A stretch of 64,000 nucleotides of DNA from the NCBI GenBank assembly GCA_020445605.1, contig JAGRGH010000031.1, positions 1 through 64,000 of the forward strand. Direction: 5' to 3'. A program made the position numbers and the translations under genes. Below, in pieces: positions 17,060 through 23,874 of this stretch (its first letter is position 1; the number at the start of each line of letters is the position of its first letter). Origin of the DNA: Chromatiales bacterium (GTDB lineage: Bacteria > Pseudomonadota > Gammaproteobacteria > JAGRGH01). A model generated the notes under the pieces. That model ran no database searches, was not told where the DNA came from, and saw nothing but the letters and a program-made list of their open reading frames with translations.

Positions 17060-17734
17060 TCAGCCGGCGAGTTCGAACCGGTAGCCGCGTCCGCGCAGGG
17101 TTTCGATCGGGGCCAGCCGCCCATCCGGGTCCAGCTTCCTGCGCAGCCGCCCGACGAACACCTCGACGGTGTTGGAGTCGCGGTCGAAGTCCTGGTCGTA
17201 GATGTGTTCGGTCAGCACGGTCTTGGACACGACCTCGCCGCGATGCAGCATCAGGTATTCGAGCACCTTGTACTCATAGGCCGTCAGTTCCACGGCGGCG
17301 CCGTCGACCGTGACACTCTGCGCCGCGGTGTCGATGCGGATCGGGCCGGCCTCGAGCTGTGGATGGGCCATGCCAGCCGCACGCCGGATCAGGGCATTGA
17401 TGCGGGCCAGCACTTCCTCGAACTGGAACGGTTTGACGACATAGTCGTCGGCGCCGGCGTCCAGACCCTCGACCTTGTCCTGCCAGCGTTCGCGCGCGGT
17501 GAGAATCAGCACCGGAAAGTCGCGGCCTTCCGATCGCCAGGTGCGGATCACCTCGATGCCGGAGCGCTTCGGCAGGCCGAGATCGACGACCGCGGCGTCG
17601 AAGTCGATCTCGCGGCCCAGGTACAGCGCCTCGTCACCGTCGCCGCTCGGGTCCACCGCGAAACCGCGCGCACCGAGCTGGCTGACGAGTTGGCCACGCA
17701 GGGCCGGCTCGTCCTCGACCACCAGCACTCGCAT
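17060..17734 (-). CDS. OmpR/PhoP-family response regulator without adjacent kinase
   Basis: 224 residues. Receiver domain: VVEDEP at 5-10, phospho-acceptor Asp in VVDLGLPKRSG, Thr in LTARE and Lys in VKPF, all present. The C-terminal winged helix has LTAYEYKVLEYLMLHRGEVVSKTVL, SNTVEVFVGRLRRKL and the wing IETLRGRGYRF. It is the third gene of a minus-strand run after a glycine-zipper gene and a PepSY gene, nine bases after the latter. In many gammaproteobacteria a PepSY-regulator pair is followed by its sensor kinase; here a membrane protein and ppk follow instead. A direct repeat CTGAAC-N5-CTGAAC upstream of the run fits an OmpR-family binding site. Confidence 0.92.
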   Translation of the reverse strand: MRVLVVEDEPALRGQLVSQLGARGFAVDPSGDGDEALYLGREIDFDAAVVDLGLPKRSGIEVIRTWRSEGRDFPVLILTARERWQDKVEGLDAGADDYVVKPFQFEEVLARINALIRRAAGMAHPQLEAGPIRIDTAAQSVTVDGAAVELTAYEYKVLEYLMLHRGEVVSKTVLTEHIYDQDFDRDSNTVEVFVGRLRRKLDPDGRLAPIETLRGRGYRFELAG

Positions 17735-17743
17735 CCCCCGGCC

Positions 17744-18043
17744 CTAGCGATTGAGGCGCCGGCCGGTGCCGGGGTCGTAGCGCTCGCGCCGCAGGCGGCC
17801 GTCGTCGGTCAGCACCTTGAGTTCGTGCACGTCGGCGTCGCCACGACGCACCGTCTCGGCCCGCAGCACGCGCCGGCCCTTGCCCTGCTGCTGCCCGACC
17901 ACGTCGTCCAGCGAGTAGCCGTAGCCGCGCTCGCCGCGCGCGGCGAGCGCGCCCTGAACCCCGGTCCAGGTCGCGCACGCCAGCGCCGTTGCAAGGGCAA
18001 TCATCCGAATCGGTCGAAACGCTTCACGCATACGCTCGATCAT
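17744..18043 (-). CDS. Exported PepSY-like protein
   Basis: 99 residues. An N-terminal hydrophobic segment (MIALATALACATWTGVQGALA) acts as signal peptide. The rest is one PepSY-type unit: SLDDVVGQQQGKGRRVLRAE, then VHELKVLTDDGRLRRERYD and a terminal TGRRLNR. PepSY proteins of this type are periplasmic and are regularly encoded beside OmpR-family two-component genes, where they are thought to tune the sensor. Here only the regulator follows, nine bases on, so the two are surely cotranscribed. The ligand is unknown. Confidence 0.75.
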   Translation of the reverse strand: MIERMREAFRPIRMIALATALACATWTGVQGALAARGERGYGYSLDDVVGQQQGKGRRVLRAETVRRGDADVHELKVLTDDGRLRRERYDPGTGRRLNR

Positions 18044-18062
18044 AGAGCACCGGAGCCGAAGC

Positions 18063-18611
18063 TCACCAGTCGCGGCGACCCTCGACCGGCGATACGTCCA
18101 CGCGAACGCGGATGTACTTGCCCGGGTCCTCGTCGGTACGCGTCACGTAGTTGCGACCGTCGTAGCGATAGTGCACCCGGTAGCCGGCGACCCGCTCCTC
18201 GGTGTGGTAGCGGTACTCGGTGTCGCAGCTCGTCACGTAGCGGCCGCCGCGGTGCGAGTGCGCCGAGGCCTCGTGACCGACGGTCGCGCCGATCAGCACG
18301 CCGGCCGCCGTCGCGGCATGCCGCCCGCGGCCGTGGCCGAACTGGTTGCCGATGACGCCGCCGAGCAGCCCGCCGAACAGGGTCGGCAGCGCCGCGTCGT
18401 GGCGGCGGCCGCGCACGTATTCGTCGCGGCAGACCTCGAAGGGCTCGGAAACCTGCACGCGGTCGATGATCGGCTCGACTTCAGTCACCCGGGCCAGGGC
18501 GTAGCCGTCGTTATTGCGGTCGCCACGGTCGAAGCGGTGACCCGCCGATGCCACCGTCACACTCATGGCGCTGGCCAGGGCAATCGCGGTGGTGAGCAGT
18601 TTCTTGTTCAT
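18063..18611 (-). CDS. Exported glycine-zipper (2TM, Rick17kDa-like) protein
   Basis: 182 residues from the ATG at 18611, preceded by AGAGGA eight bases upstream. A Sec signal ends near VASAG. The middle holds the glycine zipper TLFGGLLGGVIGNQFGHG and ATAAGVLIGATVGHEA, as in 17-kDa surface antigen-like outer-membrane proteins. The C-terminal part is rich in Tyr and Arg (CDTEYRYHTEERVAGYRVHY, a 20-residue sample) as in many such proteins. It has no lipobox Cys, so it is probably a periplasmic or outer-membrane-embedded protein. It is the first gene of the run to PepSY and the response regulator and faces the promoter region with the direct repeat. Confidence 0.8.
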   Translation of the reverse strand: MNKKLLTTAIALASAMSVTVASAGHRFDRGDRNNDGYALARVTEVEPIIDRVQVSEPFEVCRDEYVRGRRHDAALPTLFGGLLGGVIGNQFGHGRGRHAATAAGVLIGATVGHEASAHSHRGGRYVTSCDTEYRYHTEERVAGYRVHYRYDGRNYVTRTDEDPGKYIRVRVDVSPVEGRRDW

Positions 18612-18708
18612 TGCAGTCGTCCTCTGGTTTACAGTGTCTGGAAACAAAGCGCCGGGCGTTCCGGCCAAGCCTTTTTCAAGTCTTGGTGCAAACACTACGC
18701 CCGGGTAA

Positions 18709-18725
18709 CTGAACGCCTCCTGAAC
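18709..18725 (-). promoter_or_regulatory. Direct repeat typical of an OmpR-family operator
   Basis: CTGAAC occurs at 18709-18714 and again at 18720-18725, an 11-base period (one helical turn) as used by PmrA/QseB/PhoP-type regulators. On the minus strand it reads GTTCAG-N5-GTTCAG and lies about 100 bases before the glycine-zipper gene that leads the PepSY-response regulator run. A weak -10-like TAGTGT follows on that strand 11 bases after the second half. It also sits just before the GTG of the divergent PDC sensor gene. The regulator encoded at 17060-17734 is the obvious candidate to bind it. Confidence 0.5.
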
Positions 18726-18739
18726 AAGAAAGACGGATC

Positions 18740-19699
18740 GTGGCGGAGTCCCTCAGAAACCTGGTTACGACCCAGCGTGCGGAACTGGCCGCGCGGCTGA
18801 CCACGCCGATGGCGGCGCTGGCGGCGGCCTGCGCGCGCGTCTGGGGCCAGCGCGAGGCCATCGACGCCGAGCTGCAGAAACGCTTCGGCTCGATTCCGCA
18901 TGTGACCTTCGCCTACGCGCTCGACACCCGCGCCCGGCAGGTCAGTTCGAACATGACGAAGAAGGGCCTGCAACCGGCGGATTTCGGCCGCGACCGCTCG
19001 CACCGCCCGTACATGCGCAGCGCCAACCCGGTCGCGGCGGATTTTCACCTGTCCGAGGCCTACATCAGCCTGCACGCGCGCCGCCCGAGCGTGACGGCCA
19101 TTCAGGTCGTGCGCGACAAGGGCATGCTGCTGGGCTTCGTCGGCGCGGATTTCGACCTGCGCAACCTGCCCAACGTCGGCGAGATGTACGAGGAGCCCTC
19201 GGCGTGGCGGCAGATGAAGGGCGACCCGGCGATCCGCGGCTCGCTGTTCCAGTCCTGCCGGGTGGATTCCATCGCCGACCAACACATCGACGAGGTCATG
19301 GCCGTGGTCGAGGAACTCGTGCGCGAGCACGGCGTGTTCCACACCAAGCTGCATTTCTCGAGTTCGCGCGCGACGATCTGGCTGTACGACGACCCGTACA
19401 ACTACCGCCTGCTGGAATACGAGGCCCTGTGCGACCCTGACGTCTGCCTGGTCTACCCGCGCCGGCCCTATCCGGAAGGCGCGCGCGTGCCCGAGAAGGA
19501 CGTACGGCGCATCCTCGACGGCTGGCGCGAACTGCGCTTCGCCGACGAAAACATCTACCTGCGCTCCGGCTCGCTGAACATCATGAACGGCCGCATCGCA
19601 CTGAATTTCTCCTGCGACGGTACGCACTACCTGCAGCACGACGAGTTTCTCAACCGCAACAACGCCTTCTGGACATCGATCACCGCCGTTGCCCAGTGA
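18740..19699 (+). CDS. PDC/Cache-type sensor domain protein, soluble
   Basis: 319 residues from a GTG at 18740. The N-terminal half reads as a PDC (Cache-like) sensor fold: HVTFAYALDTRARQVSSN, then RSHRPYMRS, LSEAYISLHARRPSVTAIQVV and GMLLGFVGADFDLRNLP, the usual motif order for this domain. There is no membrane helix or signal peptide, so unlike most Cache domains it would be cytoplasmic. The C-terminal half (EVMAVVEELVREHGVFHTKLHFSSS split in two; RATIWLYDDPYNYRLLEYE) has no recognised effector domain. Fifteen bases after its stop the DUF4139 gene starts. Role unknown; sensing of a small metabolite is likely from the fold. Confidence 0.7.
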   Translation: MAESLRNLVTTQRAELAARLTTPMAALAAACARVWGQREAIDAELQKRFGSIPHVTFAYALDTRARQVSSNMTKKGLQPADFGRDRSHRPYMRSANPVAADFHLSEAYISLHARRPSVTAIQVVRDKGMLLGFVGADFDLRNLPNVGEMYEEPSAWRQMKGDPAIRGSLFQSCRVDSIADQHIDEVMAVVEELVREHGVFHTKLHFSSSRATIWLYDDPYNYRLLEYEALCDPDVCLVYPRRPYPEGARVPEKDVRRILDGWRELRFADENIYLRSGSLNIMNGRIALNFSCDGTHYLQHDEFLNRNNAFWTSITAVAQ

Positions 19700-19713
19700 C
19701 CACGGAGGTCGAC

Positions 19714-21216
19714 ATGATCAAGCGCGGATTACTCAGCCTCGCGATCGCCACCCTCGCCGCCCTGCCGGCCCGTGCCGCGGACAACGCCGTGACGATCTAC
19801 TCCAGCGCCCGCCCCGGCGGCATTCCGGCCGCGCTGTACCGGCCGGAACCCGGCGAGGTGCTGCCGGCGGCGGGCGTGCCGGGCTATGCCGTGGTGCGCC
19901 AGCGGCGCGAACTCACCCTGGATGCGCCGACCAGCGACGTGCGCTTCACCGATGTCGCCGCGCGCATCGACCCGACCACCGTGCAGTTCCGCTCGCTCAC
20001 GGACCCCGCCGGCACCCATGTGCTGGAACAGGCCTACGAGTTCGATCTGGTCAGCAGCGACCGGTTGCTGCAGCGCTTCATCGACCAGCGCATCGAGGCC
20101 GAACAGATCATCGGCGACGGCGTGCGCGCGATCGGCGGCCAGCTGCTCTCGGCCGCGGGCGATTTGGTGCTCGGCGCCGAAGACGGCCGTGTCGAGGTGC
20201 TGCGCGAATACTCGCGGCTGCGCTTTCCGGCCCTGCCGGGCGGGCTCATCACCCGCCCGACCCTGGTCTGGCAGGTCGCGACCGGCCGGCCCGGCCCGCA
20301 CGCGGTTGAGGTCAGCTACCAGACCGACGGCCTCACCTGGTGGGCCGACTACAACCTGCTGCTCGATGACAGCGATGCCGCCTGTCATCTGGCGCTCACC
20401 GCCTGGGTGAGCATCGTCAACCGTTCCGGTGCGGGCTACGACCCCGTGCGCGTGAAGCTCATCGCCGGCGACGTGCAGCGCTTCCAGCCACCGCCGCAGC
20501 CCGCGATGATCCAGCGCATGGCCATGGCCGAGGCCGGCGCGGCGGACACCGGCTTTAGCGAGAAAGCCTTCTTCGAATATCACCTGTACACGCTGGGCCG
20601 CGAGACGCGCCTGCCTGACAACAGCACGCGCCAGATCGAGCTGTTCCCGGCCGCCGATCGAGTCGGTTGCGAACAGCGCTACACCTACGAGGGCGCGAAG
20701 AACATCGGCAACTACGGGCGGCCGATGACCGAACGCGAATTCGGCGCGACCGGCAACAAGAAGGTGGACGTGTTCGTGGAGTTCGAAAACCGCGAAAACA
20801 ACGGCCTGGGCATGCCCCTGCCCGCCGGCCGCGTGCGCGTGAACAAGCGCGACCCGGCCGACGACAGCGTGGAATTCATCGGCGAGGACGTCATCGACCA
20901 CACACCGAAAAACGAGCGCGTGAAGCTTCGCCTGGGTTCCGCATTTGATGTCGTCGGCGAACGCCGCCAGACCGAGTTCGACTACGACAAACGCGCCCAG
21001 GTGCTGACCGAGACCATCGAGGTGAAGCTGCGCAACCACAAGCGCGAACCGATCGAGGTCGAGGTGCGCGAACGCCTGTACCGCGGCGCCGGATGGACCA
21101 TCACCAAGGCATCACACCAATACGAGAAGCGTGATGCCACCTCAATCGTGCTGCCGGTCACCGTCGCCCCGGATGCCGAGGCGGTGGTGAGCTATACGGT
21201 CCGGTATGCGTGGTAG
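19714..21216 (+). CDS. Exported DUF4139 protein
   Basis: 500 residues, start at the ATG at 19714 with GGAGGT seven bases upstream and a Sec signal ending PARAAD. It has the two-part build of DUF4139 proteins: an N-terminal part with VTIYSSARPGG and RRELTLDAPTSDVRFTDVAA, and the main domain with TWWADYNLLLDD, AWVSIVNRSGAGYDPVRVKL (20-residue sample), LPAGRVRVNKRD and FIGEDVIDHTPKNERVKLRL. These proteins are periplasmic or secreted and have no known biochemical role. It may be cotranscribed with the PDC sensor gene. Confidence 0.85.
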   Translation: MIKRGLLSLAIATLAALPARAADNAVTIYSSARPGGIPAALYRPEPGEVLPAAGVPGYAVVRQRRELTLDAPTSDVRFTDVAARIDPTTVQFRSLTDPAGTHVLEQAYEFDLVSSDRLLQRFIDQRIEAEQIIGDGVRAIGGQLLSAAGDLVLGAEDGRVEVLREYSRLRFPALPGGLITRPTLVWQVATGRPGPHAVEVSYQTDGLTWWADYNLLLDDSDAACHLALTAWVSIVNRSGAGYDPVRVKLIAGDVQRFQPPPQPAMIQRMAMAEAGAADTGFSEKAFFEYHLYTLGRETRLPDNSTRQIELFPAADRVGCEQRYTYEGAKNIGNYGRPMTEREFGATGNKKVDVFVEFENRENNGLGMPLPAGRVRVNKRDPADDSVEFIGEDVIDHTPKNERVKLRLGSAFDVVGERRQTEFDYDKRAQVLTETIEVKLRNHKREPIEVEVRERLYRGAGWTITKASHQYEKRDATSIVLPVTVAPDAEAVVSYTVRYAW

Positions 21217-21243
21217 AGGTGCGAGCGGATCGCCGGGGTGTTA

Positions 21244-21260
21244 TGCGTCAGATTGACGCA
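21244..21260. promoter_or_regulatory. Palindromic box 1, TGCGTCA-N3-TGACGCA
   Basis: A perfect 7-base inverted repeat with a 3-base centre (GAT). The core CGTCA-N3-TGACG is found twice more at 21409-21447 just before the SWIM gene, and this copy lies 213 bases before its start and 28 bases after the DUF4139 stop. Matching cores in three places within 200 bases suggest binding sites for one dimeric regulator. The regulator is not identified. Confidence 0.55.
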
Positions 21261-21408
21261 ATTGCACCGTGGCGTGGCCGCCCGATGAGGGCGGAACATT
21301 CACCGCGCCAAAGCCGTAACGCATTGATTTATGGCGATGATAGTGGTCAGAATCGTGCCCATCGTGGCCCAGGGCCGGAGATTCCTTCCAATCGGCGACG
21401 GGGAGTTA

Positions 21409-21447
21409 TACGTCAAATTGACGTAAAACATCACGTCATTTTGACGT
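21409..21447. promoter_or_regulatory. Palindromic boxes 2 and 3 before the SWIM gene
   Basis: Box 2 is TACGTCA-AAT-TGACGTA at 21409-21425; box 3 is ACGTCA-TTT-TGACGT at 21433-21447. Their centres are 23 bases apart, about two helical turns, so two dimers could bind the same face. Each box contains a TTGACG that could serve as a -35 element. The SWIM gene starts at 21473, 25 bases after box 3. This arrangement fits a repressed or autoregulated promoter. Confidence 0.55.
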
Positions 21448-21472
21448 CTACTCAGTAGTTTGGACTTAAAGC

Positions 21473-21829
21473 ATGAGACTCAACCTACGTGCCAAGAGTA
21501 GTGGCGCCGAGCCCTACGAAGTCGAGTTTGTCATCGACGGCAACCAGCTTTCGGTCTACTGCAATTGCCAAGCCGGGAGCTTTGGGAAGCTATGCAAGCA
21601 CAAGACAGAACTTCTCGCTGGAGATACAAGCCGACTGTTCGATGAGACAGAGACATCGAAGCTCGAAGAGCTGAGCCGCATCGTCCAGCGGGCGCCTGAG
21701 ATTCTTCGACTCGCCGGCGAGATCGCTCAATCAGAGAAGATTGTGCGAACTGAGCAGGCGAAATTGAAGAAGGCGAAGAAGCAGTTCGAGGCGAGCCTGA
21801 AGCAGGGTGTTGAGCTCGACCCGTCCTAA
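21473..21829 (+). CDS. Small SWIM-type zinc-finger protein
   Basis: 118 residues. A SWIM-like finger is seen as C30-N-C32 ... C41-K-H43 (CxCx8CxH) in YCNCQAGSFGKLCKHKTELL. The N-terminal strands (LNLRAKSSGAEPYEVEFVID) lead into it. The C-terminal half is a charged, probably coiled-coil helix (LEELSRIVQRAPEILRLAGE, KLKKAKKQFEASLKQG). SWIM fingers bind DNA or proteins; this stand-alone form is uncharacterised. Its codon use is clearly less GC-rich than neighbours, and it is preceded by matching palindromes and followed by repeat debris, so it was probably acquired by transfer. Confidence 0.72.
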   Translation: MRLNLRAKSSGAEPYEVEFVIDGNQLSVYCNCQAGSFGKLCKHKTELLAGDTSRLFDETETSKLEELSRIVQRAPEILRLAGEIAQSEKIVRTEQAKLKKAKKQFEASLKQGVELDPS

Positions 21830-21962
21830 CCAGCCGATGGACGGAGACCGGGTCACCCGCTGCGCGTGCGCCCCGGCGCGTCATCGGCAACGTTGAGGCT
21901 GTCGGAAAACCCCGGTACTGGTAAAGTATAAGGGGTCAGAGCCCTTTTTAGCTTGCTCACGC

Positions 21963-22050
21963 CCTCCGCGCCTCTGCGGTTCAATCTAAACCCCGACCGG
22001 TGCGCGGTGCGCACCCTACGACTGCGTCCTCCGCGCCTCTGAGGTTCAAT
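21963..22050 (+). repeat. Short direct repeats in a gene-free stretch (21830-22126)
   Basis: A 23-base unit beginning CCTCCGCGCCTCTG is present at 21963-21985 and, with one change, at 22028-22050. Between them is an inverted repeat GGTGCGC-N3-GCGCACC at 21999-22015. Just upstream, near 21920, is AAGTATAAGGGGTCAGAGCC, a type of text I have seen scattered in proteobacterial intergenic regions. No open frame or RNA was found in this stretch of about 300 bases; it looks like accumulated repeat debris. Confidence 0.55.
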
Positions 22051-22126
22051 AGCTGAACAGGCGCCCGCACGTTCGTCCGGTCGACTCTTTCCGTCCCATG
22101 CCCTCCGCACTCTAAGCCGGCCACGG

Positions 22127-22870
22127 TCACACCCAGCCCGGCACCATCGCCCAGCCACGGCGCAGACTGCGGTCGAGCCGGCGCGCGTTTGGCACGATGG
22201 CTTCAAGTCGCGCCCAGAATCTTGCCGAGTGGTTCATCTCGCGCGTGTGCACGAGCTCATGCGCCAGCACGTAGTCGAGCTGCGGGGGCGATACGAACAG
22301 CAGCTTGCCGTTCAAGCTGATCGCGCCGCGTGAGTTACAGCTGCCCCAGCGAGCGCGCTGCGTACGGATCTTCAGCGTGGAAAATACGAGTCCGGTTTTG
22401 CGGCTCAACGCGTCCAGTGCGGGCCGCATTGCCGCCTCGGCGTGACGCAGCAGCCAGCGCCGCAGCGCCGCGTGGCAGGCTGCGACGTCGTCGATCGCCC
22501 CGCTGACGACGACTTCGCCATCAGCACCGCCCACGGCACGCACAGTGCTCGCGGCCGTCCGGCGATAACGGATCGTCCAGCGCTCATTAAGCGCAGGAAG
22601 ATTCAGCTCGCCGGGCAACGTGTCGCGCTCTCGCTCGACGCGCCTGACCTCGGCGCCGAACCGCGCATGCTGCGCGGCGACCCAGTCGCGACTCTGCTCC
22701 ACGAACTGCTGGCCGCGTTTCGCACTCACGCGCGTGGGCAGCACCAGGGTCAGCCCCTCGCCGGGGCGGTAATACAGGCGCATGCGCCGCGCGCGCGCCG
22801 AACGGCGCACGGCGTACGCGACCGACTCGCCGTGCGCGAGGGTCAGCCGCTGTGGGGCCGTCCCGCTCAA
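22127..22870 (-). CDS. YgjP-like (DUF45/M48-type) metallopeptidase
   Basis: 247 residues from a TTG at 22870 that overlaps the stop of the DUF4340 gene (TTGA). The zinc site is HELVH at residues 204-208 with a further His in MNHS at 214, in the context YVLAHELVHTREMNHSARFW (20-residue sample). The preceding RARWGSCNSRGAISLN is the hallmark of the YgjP/WLM-like family. It is cytoplasmic with no signal peptide. Coupling to the exporter genes upstream may be incidental; family members are otherwise uncharacterised hydrolases, often beside restriction or repair genes. Confidence 0.85.
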   Translation of the reverse strand: MSGTAPQRLTLAHGESVAYAVRRSARARRMRLYYRPGEGLTLVLPTRVSAKRGQQFVEQSRDWVAAQHARFGAEVRRVERERDTLPGELNLPALNERWTIRYRRTAASTVRAVGGADGEVVVSGAIDDVAACHAALRRWLLRHAEAAMRPALDALSRKTGLVFSTLKIRTQRARWGSCNSRGAISLNGKLLFVSPPQLDYVLAHELVHTREMNHSARFWARLEAIVPNARRLDRSLRRGWAMVPGWV

Positions 22871-23874
22871 TGACCCGCAGCGTCGCCCGGGGGAACGGAC
22901 GCCGGATCGGTCGGCCCGCCGGCCGGAGCTTCAACACCCGGCGCGGAACTGATCGTGAGTTTCGGGCGATCGGCCTTCGCAAGTGGTTCGACGTTGTATT
23001 CCCCGAGCGTGAACACGTACGGCAGATCGTCGCGGATCAGCACGAACTCGCGCGATTCACCGCCCGCTGGCCAGAGCCGATAGACCAGCGGCGCACCGGA
23101 CTTGCGTGTGACGGTCATCGTCAGTGCCGGTCCGCCGCGCTCGGTCGCCAGCGCATCCGCGCCACCGCTGACGTCGAGAAAGTTCAGGCCCGCAACCCGG
23201 CGCACCAGATCGGCCGCGGCATCCCCATCGGTCTGCTGACCCTCCACGAGCCCGGTCAGGCGCCAGGCTTCACCATCGCGCTTGAGATCGACGCCGTCGA
23301 TCTTGAGCCGCGTGATGTCATCGGCCGACAGATGCAGGGCCGTGCGATCGCTCCAGTCCACCGCCTTCGCCGCCGCCTGGTAGTGCGCGAACGACACCTC
23401 GTAGACAAGATCGCTGCCCGGTACGCGCGCATAACTGCGCTTGAGGCCCGGGGAATCGCCGAGCAACAGCATGGCAACCGGCTGACCGCCGGCCTCCAGC
23501 CGGATGCGGCGCTCATAGTCCGCGTCGGCAAGTTTCAGACGCCGGTGTGCGGCGGCTGTGTTGGTGACCGGATGCCCGCCCTTCAGCTTCGCGAGGTCAC
23601 TGAGCAGGGTTTGTACCCGATCCGCCGATGCGCGAAAACCAAACCACTGCGGCACACGCCACGTGTCGCCCTTGCGTTCCAGCACCGCGGTCGCCGCCGA
23701 CGCGCCGCCGGCGTCGATCACGATGCGATCGATTGCCGCGGGATCGAAGTTCAGCAGCGCCGCGGTGGCCGATCCGGCTTCATCACCGCTCTGACGCTGG
23801 ATCAACCACAGCGCCGCGAACATCTGGGCGGCGAGCAGAATCACCAGCAACAGCGAGCGGACGGCGGCGTTCAT
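22867..23874 (-). CDS. DUF4340 protein of a Gld-type exporter
   Basis: 335 residues. A single N-terminal membrane helix (SLLLVILLAAQMFAALWLI) anchors a periplasmic part with repeating DUF4340 units: IDRIVIDAGG with WRVPQWFGFRASADRVQTLL, and ITRLKIDGVDLKRDGEAWRL (20-residue sample) with ADLVRRVAGL. DUF4340 proteins accompany GldA-GldFG ABC systems. Here the ATG overlaps the stop of the GldFG fusion gene (ATGA), and its own stop overlaps the metallopeptidase start, so the four genes form one unit. Role in the exporter is not established. Confidence 0.82.
   Translation of the reverse strand: MNAAVRSLLLVILLAAQMFAALWLIQRQSGDEAGSATAALLNFDPAAIDRIVIDAGGASAATAVLERKGDTWRVPQWFGFRASADRVQTLLSDLAKLKGGHPVTNTAAAHRRLKLADADYERRIRLEAGGQPVAMLLLGDSPGLKRSYARVPGSDLVYEVSFAHYQAAAKAVDWSDRTALHLSADDITRLKIDGVDLKRDGEAWRLTGLVEGQQTDGDAAADLVRRVAGLNFLDVSGGADALATERGGPALTMTVTRKSGAPLVYRLWPAGGESREFVLIRDDLPYVFTLGEYNVEPLAKADRPKLTISSAPGVEAPAGGPTDPASVPPGDAAGH

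Noticed and set aside
21830-22126. Insertion sequence remnant
   Set aside because: Only short direct and inverted repeats were seen, with no transposase fragment or paired terminal inverted repeats.
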